This document shows positions 11,671 to 24,294 of a stretch of 64,000 bases of DNA, one piece after another. The notes under the pieces were generated by a model. The model was not told where the DNA came from and searched no databases. It saw only the letters and a list, made by a program, of their open reading frames with translations. The DNA is from Silurus meridionalis (lineage: Eukaryota > Chordata > Actinopteri > Siluriformes > Siluridae), in NCBI RefSeq assembly GCF_014805685.1, contig NC_060896.1, positions 9,303,889-9,367,888 of the forward strand, given 5' to 3'. Each line of letters opens with the position of its first letter. Position 1 is the stretch's first letter. A program made the translations under genes and the position numbers.

Positions 11671-12135
11671 TACATATATATTAATAAATAAAATACCATG
11701 CTTTTTTCCTCAATAATAGATTCTTGAGAAAATCCTGCTTTCAGCTCTTCTTAGTTCATTGCTCTTGTGTAAAACCTGCAATATCAATAACATCCTTAAG
11801 GCGAGTCAGCATGGTAAAAATCAACACTCTTCCTGGCCTTGGTTTTGAACTTGTGTCATGTTGAGTTGGTGTAATAGGACACAACTGCTGTGTTTTGACA
11901 TGCATTTTCAGCACTTGTCTAACATTAGCCCTACTCCAGCTTTTGATCTCGCAGCTGGATAACACACTATGAAAGCCAGTGTGCACAAAAACCCTGAGAA
12001 ACTGCTGAATTTTGGGCCATTTCACGTGCTTTGGTTTAATAGCTCTAATGGCAGTGTACAGTATGGCATTGTTTTAGCCTTTACTTTTACTGAGATTAGT
12101 GCAATTAGATCTGGGGTTATAGTGAAGTTTTTGAT

Positions 12136-12335
12136 TAAAGCTTTGCTGTGATTAGGGACAGGTTGAGCTGCACATCTTACCTTGGACTAATCAATTATGG
12201 ATTATTTGTATATTGTTTACTATGTAATGTAAATAAACATGACAGGTTGTGGCTGTTACATGTAACAACATGGTGGTGTGATGATAGGATGCAGATGGTC
12301 ATTATCAGAATTTTCATTTCTAAGCTAACTAAAGT
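12136..12335 (+). repeat. 200-bp direct repeat, copy 2
   Basis: Second copy of 11471-11670, about 98% identical by eye. The 465 bp between the copies are unique. Confidence 0.95.
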
Positions 12336-12339
12336 GTCA

Positions 12340-13880
12340 TTCCTTTTATACCATAGCAATTTAGCAATGTTAACCATTTCTATTAATTAAAGAATTTAAT
12401 GTAATGCTATTTATTCCTTTAGGGTTACATTCAGGTTGTGCAGCATCCATTAAACCCCAACAAAGCTTCCTAGGCAGCAATTCTTTTGTTTTCTTTTAAA
12501 GCTAATAAATTGAATAAATGTAGCATGCCATGTTGCAAAGGAAATTACCAACCCCTTTGTCCCAGAGACCTTTGTGCTGGTGACTTTACAAAGTGCTAAC
12601 AGTGGAGACTCCTTCAGTAAAAGAACCATCACAATGTCAGAAATGTTAACAACATTATCATGTCAGCACAGATTTTTGACATGATATGGTTTGTCTCGGA
12701 CTACAGTTCTCATAAGGGTCTTCAGATTTTGCTATTAGTCTCCATTTTATTAAAATCATCTGCATGTTTTTGATTAATTGAAGGATTATTAATTCAATTA
12801 ATCGATTAATGTAATGATTAATCGATTAACTAATGTCCAAATTAAAGTCAAAACCTTCCCTTGTCTAGATGTTAAGTTGCTGTTGTACATTGTGCATTTT
12901 ATGCTTAGTTCTTGGTTTATTTAGGTTATAACTCGTAGTTTAACTTTGTATATTTTGTTTGGAGGGCAGCTACTTCATTACATGACAAACATTTTAGAAC
13001 ATGTGCATTAGTACAGTATAAACTCAATGCCTTGCAGTCAGAACTCCTGTCAGAGTTATCATGTTTACCTGTTTAGAATCTAACCAGTCAGATTTAAGAA
13101 CTCAGCAGCGTAGATTATGAAATTCAGCCTAAAAATATCACCCTGCCAGTCTTATTTTAAAGGTTCCAGAAATAATATGACAGAAAAACAGCAAGTCATT
13201 CAACAGTAAAGCACCACAGTGAGTTGGTTTATATGGAGTTCTCATGACCTCAACCCTGGATTTTTTTTTTCTTCAATGAACACTATTGACAGCACTTCTT
13301 TTTATTGTCACTTCCCACTTCCCAGAACCAGCACAACTGCAGGATCATTTCTCCATGTGGCATTGTTTTAATCTCCAAACAACAATCGCCATTGTGTGAA
13401 TTAGTCTGAGGATTTATTAGATCCTTTCAAATCCTTTTTAATGCTTAATCTTAACTACTTAGATGCCCTAGATAACTATAAAAGGAGTGCAATAACTCAG
13501 AGGATTGTATGTGCAACAAGCAGTCAAATTAATAATTCTGTTATTGCATTATTTTGCCTGGAGAATGTTACTGTTAATGTTATTGTTATATTGCTTTGAT
13601 TTGTGTTAAGACAGATTTTCACTCTGTCTTTCCAAATATCATAACACAGGAAATGTCAGAATTAATTAGAATGCACAGTAAAATATTCCTAACGCCACCG
13701 GGCACAAGTTCAGACTATAATGTTTTAAATAGCTTGGAACAGATGTAGAACATTTTTGTTATTACTTATATTACACTGTAAGAAATGCAACATTATTTAC
13801 CTAACCCAGTCACTGAGTTATTTCCTATTATGTTAATCCATCTTTTGTTAACATAATTAACTTATATTTGAGTGGTCATT
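12340..13880. other. Intergenic, nothing coding
   Basis: No gene was found. The only distinctive item is a TAAT/ATTA-rich cluster at 12776-12832. Confidence 0.55.
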
Positions 13881-13884
13881 TGCA

Positions 13885-14045
13885 TTTCTTTAATGGCATC
13901 TGGCAAACAACCTTATCTGGAGCATGCATTAATCTCATTTATGCACTGGAGCAGTTATGGGGTTAAGGGCTACGCTCAAAGGGCTAGCTGTGGCAGCTTG
14001 GTGGTGCTAGCATTTGTACTAACAACCTTCCAGTCAAGCTGATTC
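13885..14045 (-). mobile_element. tRNA-derived SINE fragment (V-SINE-like)
   Basis: The left end (GGCATCTGGCAAACAACCTT at about 13913) is a diverged version of the L2-like LINE tail seen at 8469. The right part (GGGGTTAAGGGCTACGCTCA, then GTGGCAGCTTGGTGGTGCT) is the body of a SINE common in fish. The element therefore reads on the - strand and shares its 3' end with the LINE at 8442-9240. It is strongly diverged. Confidence 0.6.
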
Positions 14046-14387
14046 AGGTTTCAGGATTTTGACGTCAAATTGTTATTGAATATCAACAAAACTGAATTAG
14101 TCCGTGGAGCATATAAAAAAGCACAGTCCCAACAAAATATTTGCTACAACTTTATACATTTAGAGTTTTACATTTACATTCACATAGTTTTACATTAACC
14201 TTTTGATGTCACACCTGCATTGTCTAATGACTGGTTTCTGTTGAGATTCCTTTCTCACTTTACCTGAAATAATATTATAAATCTGGATCGAAGTGAGCTC
14301 AGTTATGTTTTATATAAAGTCAAGGCATTATCATCCTTTAAATAAAATTATCACATTATGGTTATTTAATTAAACATAATATCAATT

Positions 14388-15210
14388 ACCGTATTTTTCG
14401 GACTATAAGCCGCTACGGACTATTTCCCACGTTTTGAACGCCGTGGCTTAAACAACGAAGCGGCTAATTTATGGATTTTTCCTGGGGTTTTCCCGGTTTC
14501 ACAAACTTCAAGCCAAAAACCTGAACCCCATAACATTAGAACAATGAAATTTCCAAACGGAAATGAAAAAACACACCTCACCTGTGTTCTGAGCTGCACG
14601 GCATCGGGAGAAAAACTTTCACCAGTGTTGATTTTTAAACGCACGGCGATGCCAATAGATAAACTCCAGAGAGAAATAGTTGTGAAAGGAAGGAGGAAGA
14701 CAGTGAACAATGACTAACTTGGTCGGCTACTGTTTAGACACAAGCCGTTGTAACGTGTTGAGTCTGGGTGAAGGGAGAGCTCACTAACTCCAGTTACAAA
14801 TGAAATCATATAAGCACAGACAGGTTTCCAAAACGCGTGCTTTTTTATTTTTCTTCGCAACATGGGTTATGGGTTAGTCAAAGAAACTTAGAAATGAGCA
14901 TCAGAAAATAATGAGCACATAATCCTCAGTCTCCACATGCACACACACGCAGTAATACCGGCAGAATGCAGTGACGTGCTGTTCCTAAAAGGGCGCTCTG
15001 CTCTTAAAGAAGCCACAACATATTTCACCCGTTACACCATGTAACAGACACTGTCTTTCGGCAAAGCCTGTGTAAATTTCATTAGTTTCAGTGTAGACCT
15101 GTGGCTTATACACAAGGTTCGGCTTATTTATGTTAAAAATAAAAATATTTGTAAAATTCAGTGGGTGCGGCTTATACAAGGGTGCACTTTATAGTCCGGA
15201 AATTACGGTA
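14388..15210. mobile_element. Non-autonomous DNA transposon, 823 bp
   Basis: The left end reads TACCGTATTTTTCGGACTAT. The right end is its near reverse complement (ATAGTCCGGAAATTACGGTA), so terminal inverted repeats of about 20 bp frame the element. Sub-terminal GCGGCTTATACAAGG-like motifs are repeated inside. No transposase was recognised, and the 96-codon open frame at 14710-14420 resembles nothing I know. This end sequence is widespread in animal genomes. I do not assign the superfamily. Confidence 0.8.
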
Positions 15211-15214
15211 CAAA

Positions 15215-17380
15215 GTCTAAATAACTCAGTTATAAACATAATAATATTCTGGACAATTTATACATGGTTACCATATAATACATATAGCTACATTGTTCTA
15301 AACAAGTAAAATGATTTGATTAGCTAAAAAAAACACCATGGCTGCAAGGCAAATTCTCAGTTCTGACGGTTCATGAATGACTTAATACTGTAAAGAACAA
15401 AAGAACTGAATGCAGTAAACATGGTGCAGTTATTGACATGGTGAAGTAGATTTTTTATATTTATGTGAGGAGTCGGATTTTGTGCCAGGGCTTTGTACCA
15501 GTCCTAAGTCTTAGACCCCTTAAAAGTTTTCAGGACATTGTTTATTAAAATTGGGCTTTGTATTCTTAGCAAAAGTGTCTTACAATAAATTTATGACAAA
15601 TAACAAAATATCTATTAGTCTAATGATGTATTTTTTTTCATGTTCTATTTATCTGCATCATAAATATTCATGAATCCTCTAAACCACTGAAAAGGAAGGG
15701 TAACATGACCTGTGGCTGTGTCATAATTAATAAGCTTTGAGGTTAAAGCGACCCAGCAGACGTAGCTCAACAACGTGTGGTCATCCCTCGCAACATCGTG
15801 GTTCAGCTCTCGTGGTCTCACTGTAATGCAGGTTTTTACATGGAACATATTTTTTTTTTGCGGATTTTTCGCTGTATTTTGCGATTTTGTGGTGTATAGG
15901 TAGTATTGTGGGTTTTAAGGGTAATTTATTTGCCGTAAAATAAGAATTTTCTGGACTAAAAATTAAACTTTCAGAAGATCTGAAATGCTCTTCTTGGGTA
16001 TGCAGTACATCATTTTATCGTCATCACCTTCATCATCATTAGTACTGCACACTTAATTCATCATCTTCATCATTGAAGTTGTATGTTCACTGGTGAGTAC
16101 CCATATAGATTTTTTTATGTTAAAATTATGTAGGTTTAAGAATATCAAAAGTGTTTCAGAGCAGAGCAAATGTTTATGAGTGTCAGGATGGTTTATAAAG
16201 CCTTAAAATATACAGGTATTCTGTATACTGTACTGTATACATATTCGGTTGCCACTTCGCAGATTTTCGCCTCCCTCGGTGTGAAACACTAACACCCCCC
16301 CCCCCCTTTATAACACTGTATAACATCCTTAAAATGTGTTTTCTTCAACAATTACCAGTAGTGCATTGATGTTCAGAGATTGAACAGAACATCTTTATTA
16401 AACAAAAGACAATCTTACGAAATGATTAAAAAAAAGAAAGAAAAAGAAAAAAGGATCGAGATTAATAATGACAAATTCTTAAAGAACAGTACATGAACAA
16501 TATGGCCTTCAACAATGTTTTCGGTTATCATTTACTATATATGCATTCTCTTTGTCAGTAATCTTTGAATATCTTTCATACACTTCTTGGTGTCTGTGTG
16601 ACTGATATTTTCGGATCTGTATTGCAGGGACCAAACAAGAATGAGTGGGATGAGACTTTAAGTCATTGCTAGCTCAGAGATGAACCTGACGATATGTTAT
16701 ATTTTAAAAAGCTAAAAAAAAAGAGTAAAAAATAAAAAAATAAAAAAATAAATAAATGAAATTCAAAAAAGGTATTGCAATTGGCCTTACAATGAACTTC
16801 ATTAATGCATTCATGTTCAGAGATTAAACATATAGTATATGTGTATTTTGAATTCGTATTGTGAATCTCAACATTCCTTGGCCCTGAGAAATTGACAGAG
16901 AAAGACAAAAACAAAAAAAAAAAAAGAAGGGTAAAGGGCCTGAGATCTCTGTCCTTAGCCAGGTACTGAACAATTTATAATCCATGTGGTGAACACATGT
17001 CTACCGTCTAAAGACCAATTGATTCATTCTCCCTCACTCAATTTGACAGAATCTTATCTCTTTTGACAGGGTTATTCATTTTCCATAAGAAATCGTCTAG
17101 GAATGCTTGAAGAAACTGGAAGATAGTCAATGTGACCTGGTGTGCCTCGGGGATATTGTGCAAATATGCGTAAGCTTAAATCTAATCAACAGAGCAGCTA
17201 TTACTCAAAACATGGATCGCTGATTTAGTAAAAAAAGAAAAAAATGGTAATGTAAAAACACACCTAGAAGGAAATTATTATTTTTTTTTATAATTTTATT
17301 TATATAAACAGTGTGGTCAGTGGCAATTCATCAAAGCTGTATATTTATATGTTTGTTTTGATTTCATTCTATAGTACAGA
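15215..17380. other. Intergenic, poorly characterised
   Basis: No gene was recognised. Segments near 15865-15900 and 16250-16290 (TTCGCAGATTTTCGCCTCCC) look like decayed transposon ends. A run of C lies at 16295-16307. A/T-rich homopolymer stretches occur at 16430-16450 and 16710-16760. Confidence 0.5.
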
Positions 17381-17387
17381 GAGACAT

Positions 17388-17930
17388 ACAGTGGGAGAAA
17401 TCATTATTTGATCATTTAAAAAAAGAAATTAATAGTCTAGAATTTCTATGGAAGGTTTATTTTAACAGAGACAGAAAGAATGTTTGGAGGCAGAGAAATG
17501 CAGAATATGACCCTAAGAACACCATCCCCACTGTCAAACATGTAGGGGAAAACATTCTGCTTAGGACCTGTTTCTTTGGAAGACTTCACCACATGAATGA
17601 GGCCAATCACTGTAGAATCTGGGATGCCTCAGCCAGATCACTGAAGATGGGTGGTGGATGGGTCTTCCAGCATGACAATGACCCAAAACATATGGCAAAG
17701 GCAACAATCTGATGGTCTTGTAGCCCATTCCAGCCTTCTGCAGGTCTACAGTCTTGTCCCTGACATCCTTTGACAGCTCTTTCCCATGGTGGTGGAGAGG
17801 TTTGAATAGAAGAGGTTAATGGACCAGTGAAACAGCAAAAGTAAACATTAAATAAATTAAGACTAAACATTAAGCATACCAGAGCTAAGGTGCGATACAT
17901 ATGAGGTAGATGTGATAAAAACCTCATATT
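17388..17930. mobile_element. Decayed Tc1-like transposon
   Basis: The left end ACAGTGGGAGAAATCATTAT, followed by TTGATC, is a diverged Tc1-type terminus. Inside, on the + strand, translated pieces give [12 protein letters not shown] near 17510 and [18 protein letters not shown] near 17650. The latter holds the second catalytic Asp (DNDPKH) of a DDE transposase. Farther right, sequence around 17720-17810 (TTGTCCCTGACATCCTTTGA) matches the opposite strand of the N-terminal region of a related transposase. It is therefore a rearranged or composite remnant with many lesions. Confidence 0.7.
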
Positions 17931-17934
17931 TATT

Positions 17935-19845
17935 ACAACTTAGTTAAATAATGTTAAAGATTTTCCACCACAAGTAAGTATTTAGAAACGAGGACTTTGT
18001 GCTTTTTAGTTTTGTTTTAATATGGCAAAATATTATTTATTTATGTACTCATTTTTAACTATTTAGTCATCTATATTCATAAATTACCTTCAAGGTAGAT
18101 GCAAAAGTGCCTGCCGAGAGAACTTGTTTTGCCCCTGGTGCATGTATGTAGTTGCAAACTATTAAAAATCACAATGTAACATTTACTGATAAATTACAGT
18201 AAAAATCATTCATGTATTGCTGTTATAAAAGATTATAATTTCTAAAAACACTAAAACTACACTTTAAAAACATTTCATGTTCAATCATACATTTTGAATA
18301 ATTCAATGTTCATGTATTTCATTGATAAAAGAACAATCCTGATGTTGGTGGTGAAGGAACTAAGATTTCAGAATAGTGTTTACACAGACCAGAGATGGCG
18401 TTTTAATACCCTAAATAGACGCAGAGCCTTCATCGCCACAAAAGACCATGAGAAAGTAGTTTCAAATGCAAGCATTTAGGGTGAGCTGATTGAACATGAT
18501 AATTCTGCCCACAAGAGAGTCTGAGATACAGGCCACACATCTGTTAGGCATATTGCCCTCCACAGTCAATATACAGGGATCATCAAAGAAAGCTTGAAGT
18601 AGTGTGGTTTATTTCACACTTTCTTACTTTCTTTTCTTTTGATACCGAACATACTTGAACGCTTTTACGCTCCAACCCCGGCATTCTTGAAGAGCTTCAC
18701 AGGAAAGCATGTCAAAGTGGACTGTAACAAGAAAAACACATTCAGAACATTTCAGTCAGTAACGACTCTCCACATTATATATAAAAGAACACAGTGGTCA
18801 CTGATATCATACTGTATCAATGTTATTTCTTCTAGTGATAAGTATAATTGAGATGAGCTTTCAATGCATACATTCTTTCACTCCATAAATCAGAGTGAAT
18901 ATGAAATTGTATATTGCAGTATATGTAGTGTATTTACAATATTTATCCTACTTATGTGTCTAAATGGTGGATACTATTGTTCCTGGAACCTCAATCGAGA
19001 GACATAAACAGGCAGGTGGTGCTGCTCTTGTCCAAGGTAAGTCCTCCAGAAAGTCTGATAATGGATCGCTGTAGGAGATTTATTGCCAAAAGGAGTTTAT
19101 GCAGCAGTCAGAGTATGTGTGTTTCCAAAATGTTCCACATTTTCAGCTGGATTTGGCCTCGGAATAAGTCAGGAACTCAGGCAAGTCTGTGCTGTTGCCT
19201 GACCTTATGACAAACAAAAAGAAAGAGTGAAGACGGCTGTGTGTGAGTGCTGCTTTAAACCATATGATACATCCATGCTTAAATCCAATAACATTCATGA
19301 CCTTGAATTTTGACTCAAAACCATTATATATTAAAAGTGTCTGACATACTTCTCTAATATTTCATTTATTTTATTTCACAATTGCCAATTTAAGGGCCTG
19401 GAACTTCTAAACTGGTATTTTTTCTCTCTACAGTTGCACTTCTTTAAAACAGGTACAAATGTAGGTAAAAAGACTAATGTATATACATAAGAATCAGAAA
19501 AGTCTTTGCTAGCATATAATCCTCTGTGTTCCAAGCTTTATTTGTAACAAAGATTGCTTTGCTTTGATACTTGAAATAAAATGATGCAACCTTTTGCTCT
19601 AAGCATTTCTTCCAGACTTCAGCACTCAGTGTGAGAAAGAGTATTCATGTGAGCATGGGGAGCAAAGAAACCTGCCAAAGCACTTTAACACTGTAACATT
19701 TTATGTTTTATGGTCATTTTGTTTTATCCATTGATTAATATATTCATTTACAGTCACCAGTTATCAATGTTGCGAATGAGTCCCAGATCTTACAGTTCAT
19801 ATTGTGCAATATAATATTTTATATTTCATTCTTAATATTAATACA
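17935..19845. other. Intergenic, nothing recognised
   Basis: AT-rich sequence. The short open frames here have no recognisable domain and no coherent splice context. Confidence 0.5.
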
Positions 19846-19848
19846 GTC

Positions 19849-19990
19849 AGCATGGTGGCACAGTAAGTAGAGTTGCTACCTTACAGCTCTCGGGTCACTG
19901 TTTAATCCTGTATGGTTCCTGTGTCGGCATTTCTTCCTAGTGTCCATGTAGGATGCTGGGGCTGATTTTTTTTTTTTGTAGCCCAGTCCA
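19849..19990 (+). repeat. tRNA-like SINE remnant
   Basis: GCATGGTGGCACAGTAAGTAG followed by TTACAGCTCTCGGGT and a stretch ending in a T-run resembles the head of a common fish tRNA-derived repeat with a decayed B box. It is strongly diverged. Confidence 0.5.
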
Positions 19991-20937
19991 TCAGTGTGTC
20001 AGGGTAAAACACACTATGCATAGTATGTTGCTCTAACATTCATAACTCATGAGCAGTGATTGAGAAGATACCCGCGAAGTACAGATATAATAAAATATCA
20101 TTATTAATAATTAAATAATTCATAATCAAAACAAAAAAGAGAGAGATAGAATATAGAATAGAATATAGTAGTTTGAACCAAATGATTAATATTCAAATGA
20201 AACACTACAGTAAAGCATTACAGTCTTAAAATAATGAACTCTTTTGTGTGTATGTGTAATGGTATTGCACTGCTCAACCCTCAAATACTGCAGTGCCCAA
20301 CCCTAATAGATCTTAGCTCTCACATCTGATTTCATGACCAGCCTCCACCTGTACACTGTCTCTCAGCTCTAGCAGTTCAGCATGATCGCTGAAAGTTCTA
20401 ATTTTATTATAACAAGCAGGAATTAATGTTTAAACCTAAGTAGATGAAAATGTAGTTCTGTACCATGTCAGTATTAGATGCAATGAAACAGACGAAAAAC
20501 TGATTTTATTTGCTCCATTTAATAACAGTCCAAGCTCCAGCTTAATCACAGGTTTACATCATAGTTACAGCTCCTCTCTGTGCCCTTCTCTGACATTGCA
20601 GTAACAGCTGGATGAGATGGCTAACACTTCCCAGGAGAACCACGTTGCTTGAACAAAATGATGTTACATCATGGTCAGTCTCACAGAAAACCTACTGAAG
20701 GACAAATAAAGATAAATAACAAAGGAATTTCGTACCACAATGTTCATAGTGGCTTTGCCATTGACCTTTTTTCATTTCGCCAAGGCCTGTTTTTTAGATG
20801 GTGCACCATATACAATATATACACAAAATCTGATTACAGATACACACCAAATGCAAACAAATAAATATATATTTTAGTTCTAAAAAGTATAACAAATTGT
20901 GAGAGGAAACTATCCTAGCTGCAAGAGTGGGTGTTTG

Positions 20938-21135
20938 GCACAATGCTCGTTATGAGCAGTTCTTGCCAGGGGGTTAAGGCTCGGAGTTTGCTATTCAGAC
21001 AGTCGAGGGTTCTCAACACCACAAAGCAGCCACCGATGAACCCTCGAGCAAGACCTGTAACCCTATTTGCTTCAGAGGTGCTGCATTATGGATGATCCTG
21101 TGCACTGACCTGTGAATTTATGTGGAAAAATAAAG
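20938..21135 (+). mobile_element. tRNA-derived SINE, fish family
   Basis: GGGGTTAAGGCTCGGAGTTT, then CAGTCGAGGGTTCTCAACAC, CCCTCGAGCAAGACCTGTAA and GGATGATCCTGTGCACTGAC follow the order of a widespread teleost SINE. A related piece in reverse orientation lies at 56980-57118. The Pol III boxes are decayed. Confidence 0.65.
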
Positions 21136-21139
21136 GGTT

Positions 21140-23985
21140 TTGCTCAAGCTTTACAAGTTCATGTAGGCACAACAATGCCAATTTCTTCTTTGAAATAAAA
21201 AAACCTTTAGTTTTATATGTAGACATCAGACATTCTGGAGCTCACATTTTTATATGATGTAGTAGATGAGAAGACATTGGACATACAGCATCTATCTGAC
21301 TATTAAAGCAAAATAAATCCAATTTCCTTAAAACCTTAAAAGAAATGTTTTATATATATTGTGCGATTTAGACAATTATTTTATTCACAAGTTTTTTTTA
21401 TAAACAAATAAATAAATCGAATCATTTATTTTTGCACACAATTAAATAACGTATTCATTTGATATCACATGCGTTTTAAGGCATAATATTAAATGAATGA
21501 ATAGATGAATAAATATTATTTAATAAAGCACTATATGTATGAATATAATTTTGTGATCGGTTTTATAGTAAATAATCGAAATCAGTTTAAAATATTACAG
21601 TATCTTACATAAATGTCAAATCCACAGTCTCGCTTAATGCTTTATTCTGTACAGAAACTAATTTCTAATAAATTCTTGGACCTGCTTGATAAACCTCATG
21701 TTGTTGCAGAAAAATGTAGATTCTTTTTTATTTAATTTTATTTAAGATAATGACTAAAACTCTTTTTTTTTCTAGACAGATTCTAATCCAGTTCAACTGT
21801 TTCTACATAAGAGTCCTGGGGAAAAACATCATATGCTGTCTCTAATGCTATCCAGAAAGCACAGAGAGTTACAGGCCATAAAACGACATTTACAGAGTCG
21901 TCCCACAGAGCCAAAAGTTAACAGATTCAATTGTTTTAAATTCTCTTTAAAGCTCTCCTTTGGACAAGGAGGCCAAAAACTAAATCAAGACTGACGTGAA
22001 TAGCAAAAAAGTGTCGGCGAAGTGAAAATTTATGTAGGAAAGGTGATGTCATAATGGTCTATAGCTGATAGATTTATTTAAATAGATTCCTAGGTTGCTA
22101 TATACAATATCCTATAATTTTATTATACATAAAAATGTGCAATGTTTCATGATTTTGCATTCAAATGCCAAAAAAAACACCATAAATACTAACGAGACAC
22201 AATTAATTAGTAGGTGGTACATGGGAATTATCATTTCCACCTGTTATGCCACAGAGACTTCTCTCAGCTCTAATGACGTTATTACAAAAAAAACATGAGT
22301 AACCTTCATTACAGACCATGTTGCTCTTTACAACCTTGAACAGGATTTTTCTGTGTCCTAGGTTCCTAATTACACAGTGTAATTTTCCACTTCTTCATGC
22401 ACGAGTGACTCTGTGGAACTAGGTTTTTATGCTAAGTCGCAATGTCTACACATTTGCTAGTGCATGGTATTTGCTCGGTGTGCCACCCAGACTGCCAGCC
22501 ATGCGCACTCAGCACATATCTGGGTGGTCGAGTCTGCGTGAGAGTGAAATTGGGAGGCCAGTGGTCACATCCAGCCACACTGAATAGACGAACTAGCTGT
22601 TTATGATACACTAGGAAAACAGCAAGACACCATAACAGGCTGTCTAATTACTGTACAGTGCATGGCTACGAACGTGTGTGGCCTTATCCTTGAGTGGTTT
22701 AATGAGACTGTCTGGCTGTCTGTGCTGAATCAGAATTAGCATCAGCCATTTTGGCACTGATGTACACATGTACACAATGTGTGGATAGAAATCATCACAT
22801 GTCGAGCAGTGGAAGGGGAAAAGAAGAAGCATTGTTCTTGAACAGGATTTCCATCCTTTAGGGAAATTCGGTTCTTCAACTCACAAAGACTTCTGGAAGA
22901 TACTTAACTTTGTGTAATAAATCCATATTGAAAAAGCACTTCTTGGCAAAAAAAGGCATAAAAATAAATACGAAATAAGCAAGTCAGAACAAATAAGAGA
23001 AAAAAGTCAAGATGAGGGAGCAGCAGAAAAAGCAATATTGTATACATAAATTGTGTTTTTTCCCTACAGTTAAATGACGAAACAGTGTTAAGCATGAACT
23101 AATAAATATTAATAATCTCTGTACGCTTGTAACATCTTGTAAACTTAATACATTTACTGTGTGTATGTGTGTGTGTGTGTGTGTGTGTGTAAATTATTTA
23201 TAGTAATACATTGGATCTAAATAATTTCAATTTCTGTTTTATTAATGAAGTATCAATTAAAGTTGGTGCTTAGGCTTCAGTTAAGGACCTCTTTAAGGTT
23301 TTAAAACCATATGTAGTGTTTTATCAAATATTTATATTTTATTAAATTATGTATGAAGTATGAAGTTCTTTATTTTAATATAGTATTTGATTTTGATTCT
23401 TGCATTATTTTTGCTACTATGTTTCCATTATACTGTAATTTGGGTTTCAGGCAGGCAAAAGAAAATCTAAAATTCACACCTCCAGGTTGCCCAGGTTGGA
23501 GCTGACCTTGGGTTACTGTATGTGTGGCATTTTTCTGCATGTTGTCTATAAGGATTTCCTTTTCTATTCTCTAGTTTCCTTCAGTCTGCCAAACAGAAGG
23601 CATGTAGTTTTACTGGCTGCGCTAAATTACGTATTTGGTATAAATGTGTGTCTGTGTGTATGTGTATGTGTGTCTCTGGCCACTGGACTAATATTTTATC
23701 AAGTGTGTTTTCCCACCTCATACTCAATGATCCCGGTATATACTTTGGATCCACAAAGAACCAGTGGTTCCTGAGAATGAATGAATATAACCTTGCTAAA
23801 ATTAAAGTCTAAAACTGTTAAAAAATAATTTCCTTCAACCTTCATAAAAATAGCAAATGTTTACTATATACCACTTGAATACTATTTTTTTTTTTAAATG
23901 TTTCTTAGACATATTTTTACGTACTTGCATACTTTTGGAGGAAAAAAATGTTTCATTTTTAAGAAGTCCTTTTTTGTTTCATGAA
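21140..23985. other. Intergenic, nothing coding
   Basis: AT-rich sequence with a (GT)n tract at 23159-23190. No gene was recognised. The segment 22430-22900 is of higher complexity but matches nothing I know. Confidence 0.5.
23159..23190 (+). repeat. (GT)n microsatellite
   Basis: GT dinucleotide tract with one interruption. Confidence 0.95.
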
Positions 23986-23993
23986 ACATTAAT

Positions 23994-24290
23994 GTTCTTC
24001 TTCTTCTTTCGGCTGCTCCTATTAGGGGTCGCCACAGCGGATCATCCGTCTTCATACCCCCCCGTCATCTACGTCTGCCTTTTTCAAACCAACTACCTGC
24101 ATGTCTTCCCCACCACATCCATAAACCTTCTCCTTGGCCTTCCTCTTTTCCTCCTTCCTGCTGGCTCCATCCTCAGCATTCTCCTACTGATATACCCCAT
24201 GTCCCTCCTCTGCACATGTCCAAACCATCTCAATCTCGCCTCCCTCACCTTGTCTCCAAAACGTCCTACATGCGCAGCCCCGCTAATAGT
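23994..24290 (-). mobile_element. RTE-like LINE 3' fragment, copy 2
   Basis: This is a shorter relative of the element at 1962-2632, in the same orientation. The - strand encodes GAAHVGRFGDKVREARLRWF, then GHVQRRDMGYISRRMLRMEP, ahead of a UTR containing GATCCGCTGTGGCGACCCC and an AAGAAGAAG end. It is truncated after about 300 bp. A one-base change shifts the frame before the usual C-terminus. Confidence 0.85.
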
Positions 24291-24294
24291 TAAC

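Noticed and set aside
11471..12335. LTR retrotransposon (TRIM)
   Set aside because: No TG...CA termini, primer-binding site, polypurine tract or flanking short duplication was found. It is kept only as a direct repeat pair.
15865..16310. A complete transposon bounded by TTCGC-type ends
   Set aside because: Both segments look like decayed transposon ends, but I could not pair them as inverted repeats with confidence.
17607..17927. 106-codon frame on the - strand
   Set aside because: It overlaps the decayed Tc1-like element and matches no family in that frame.
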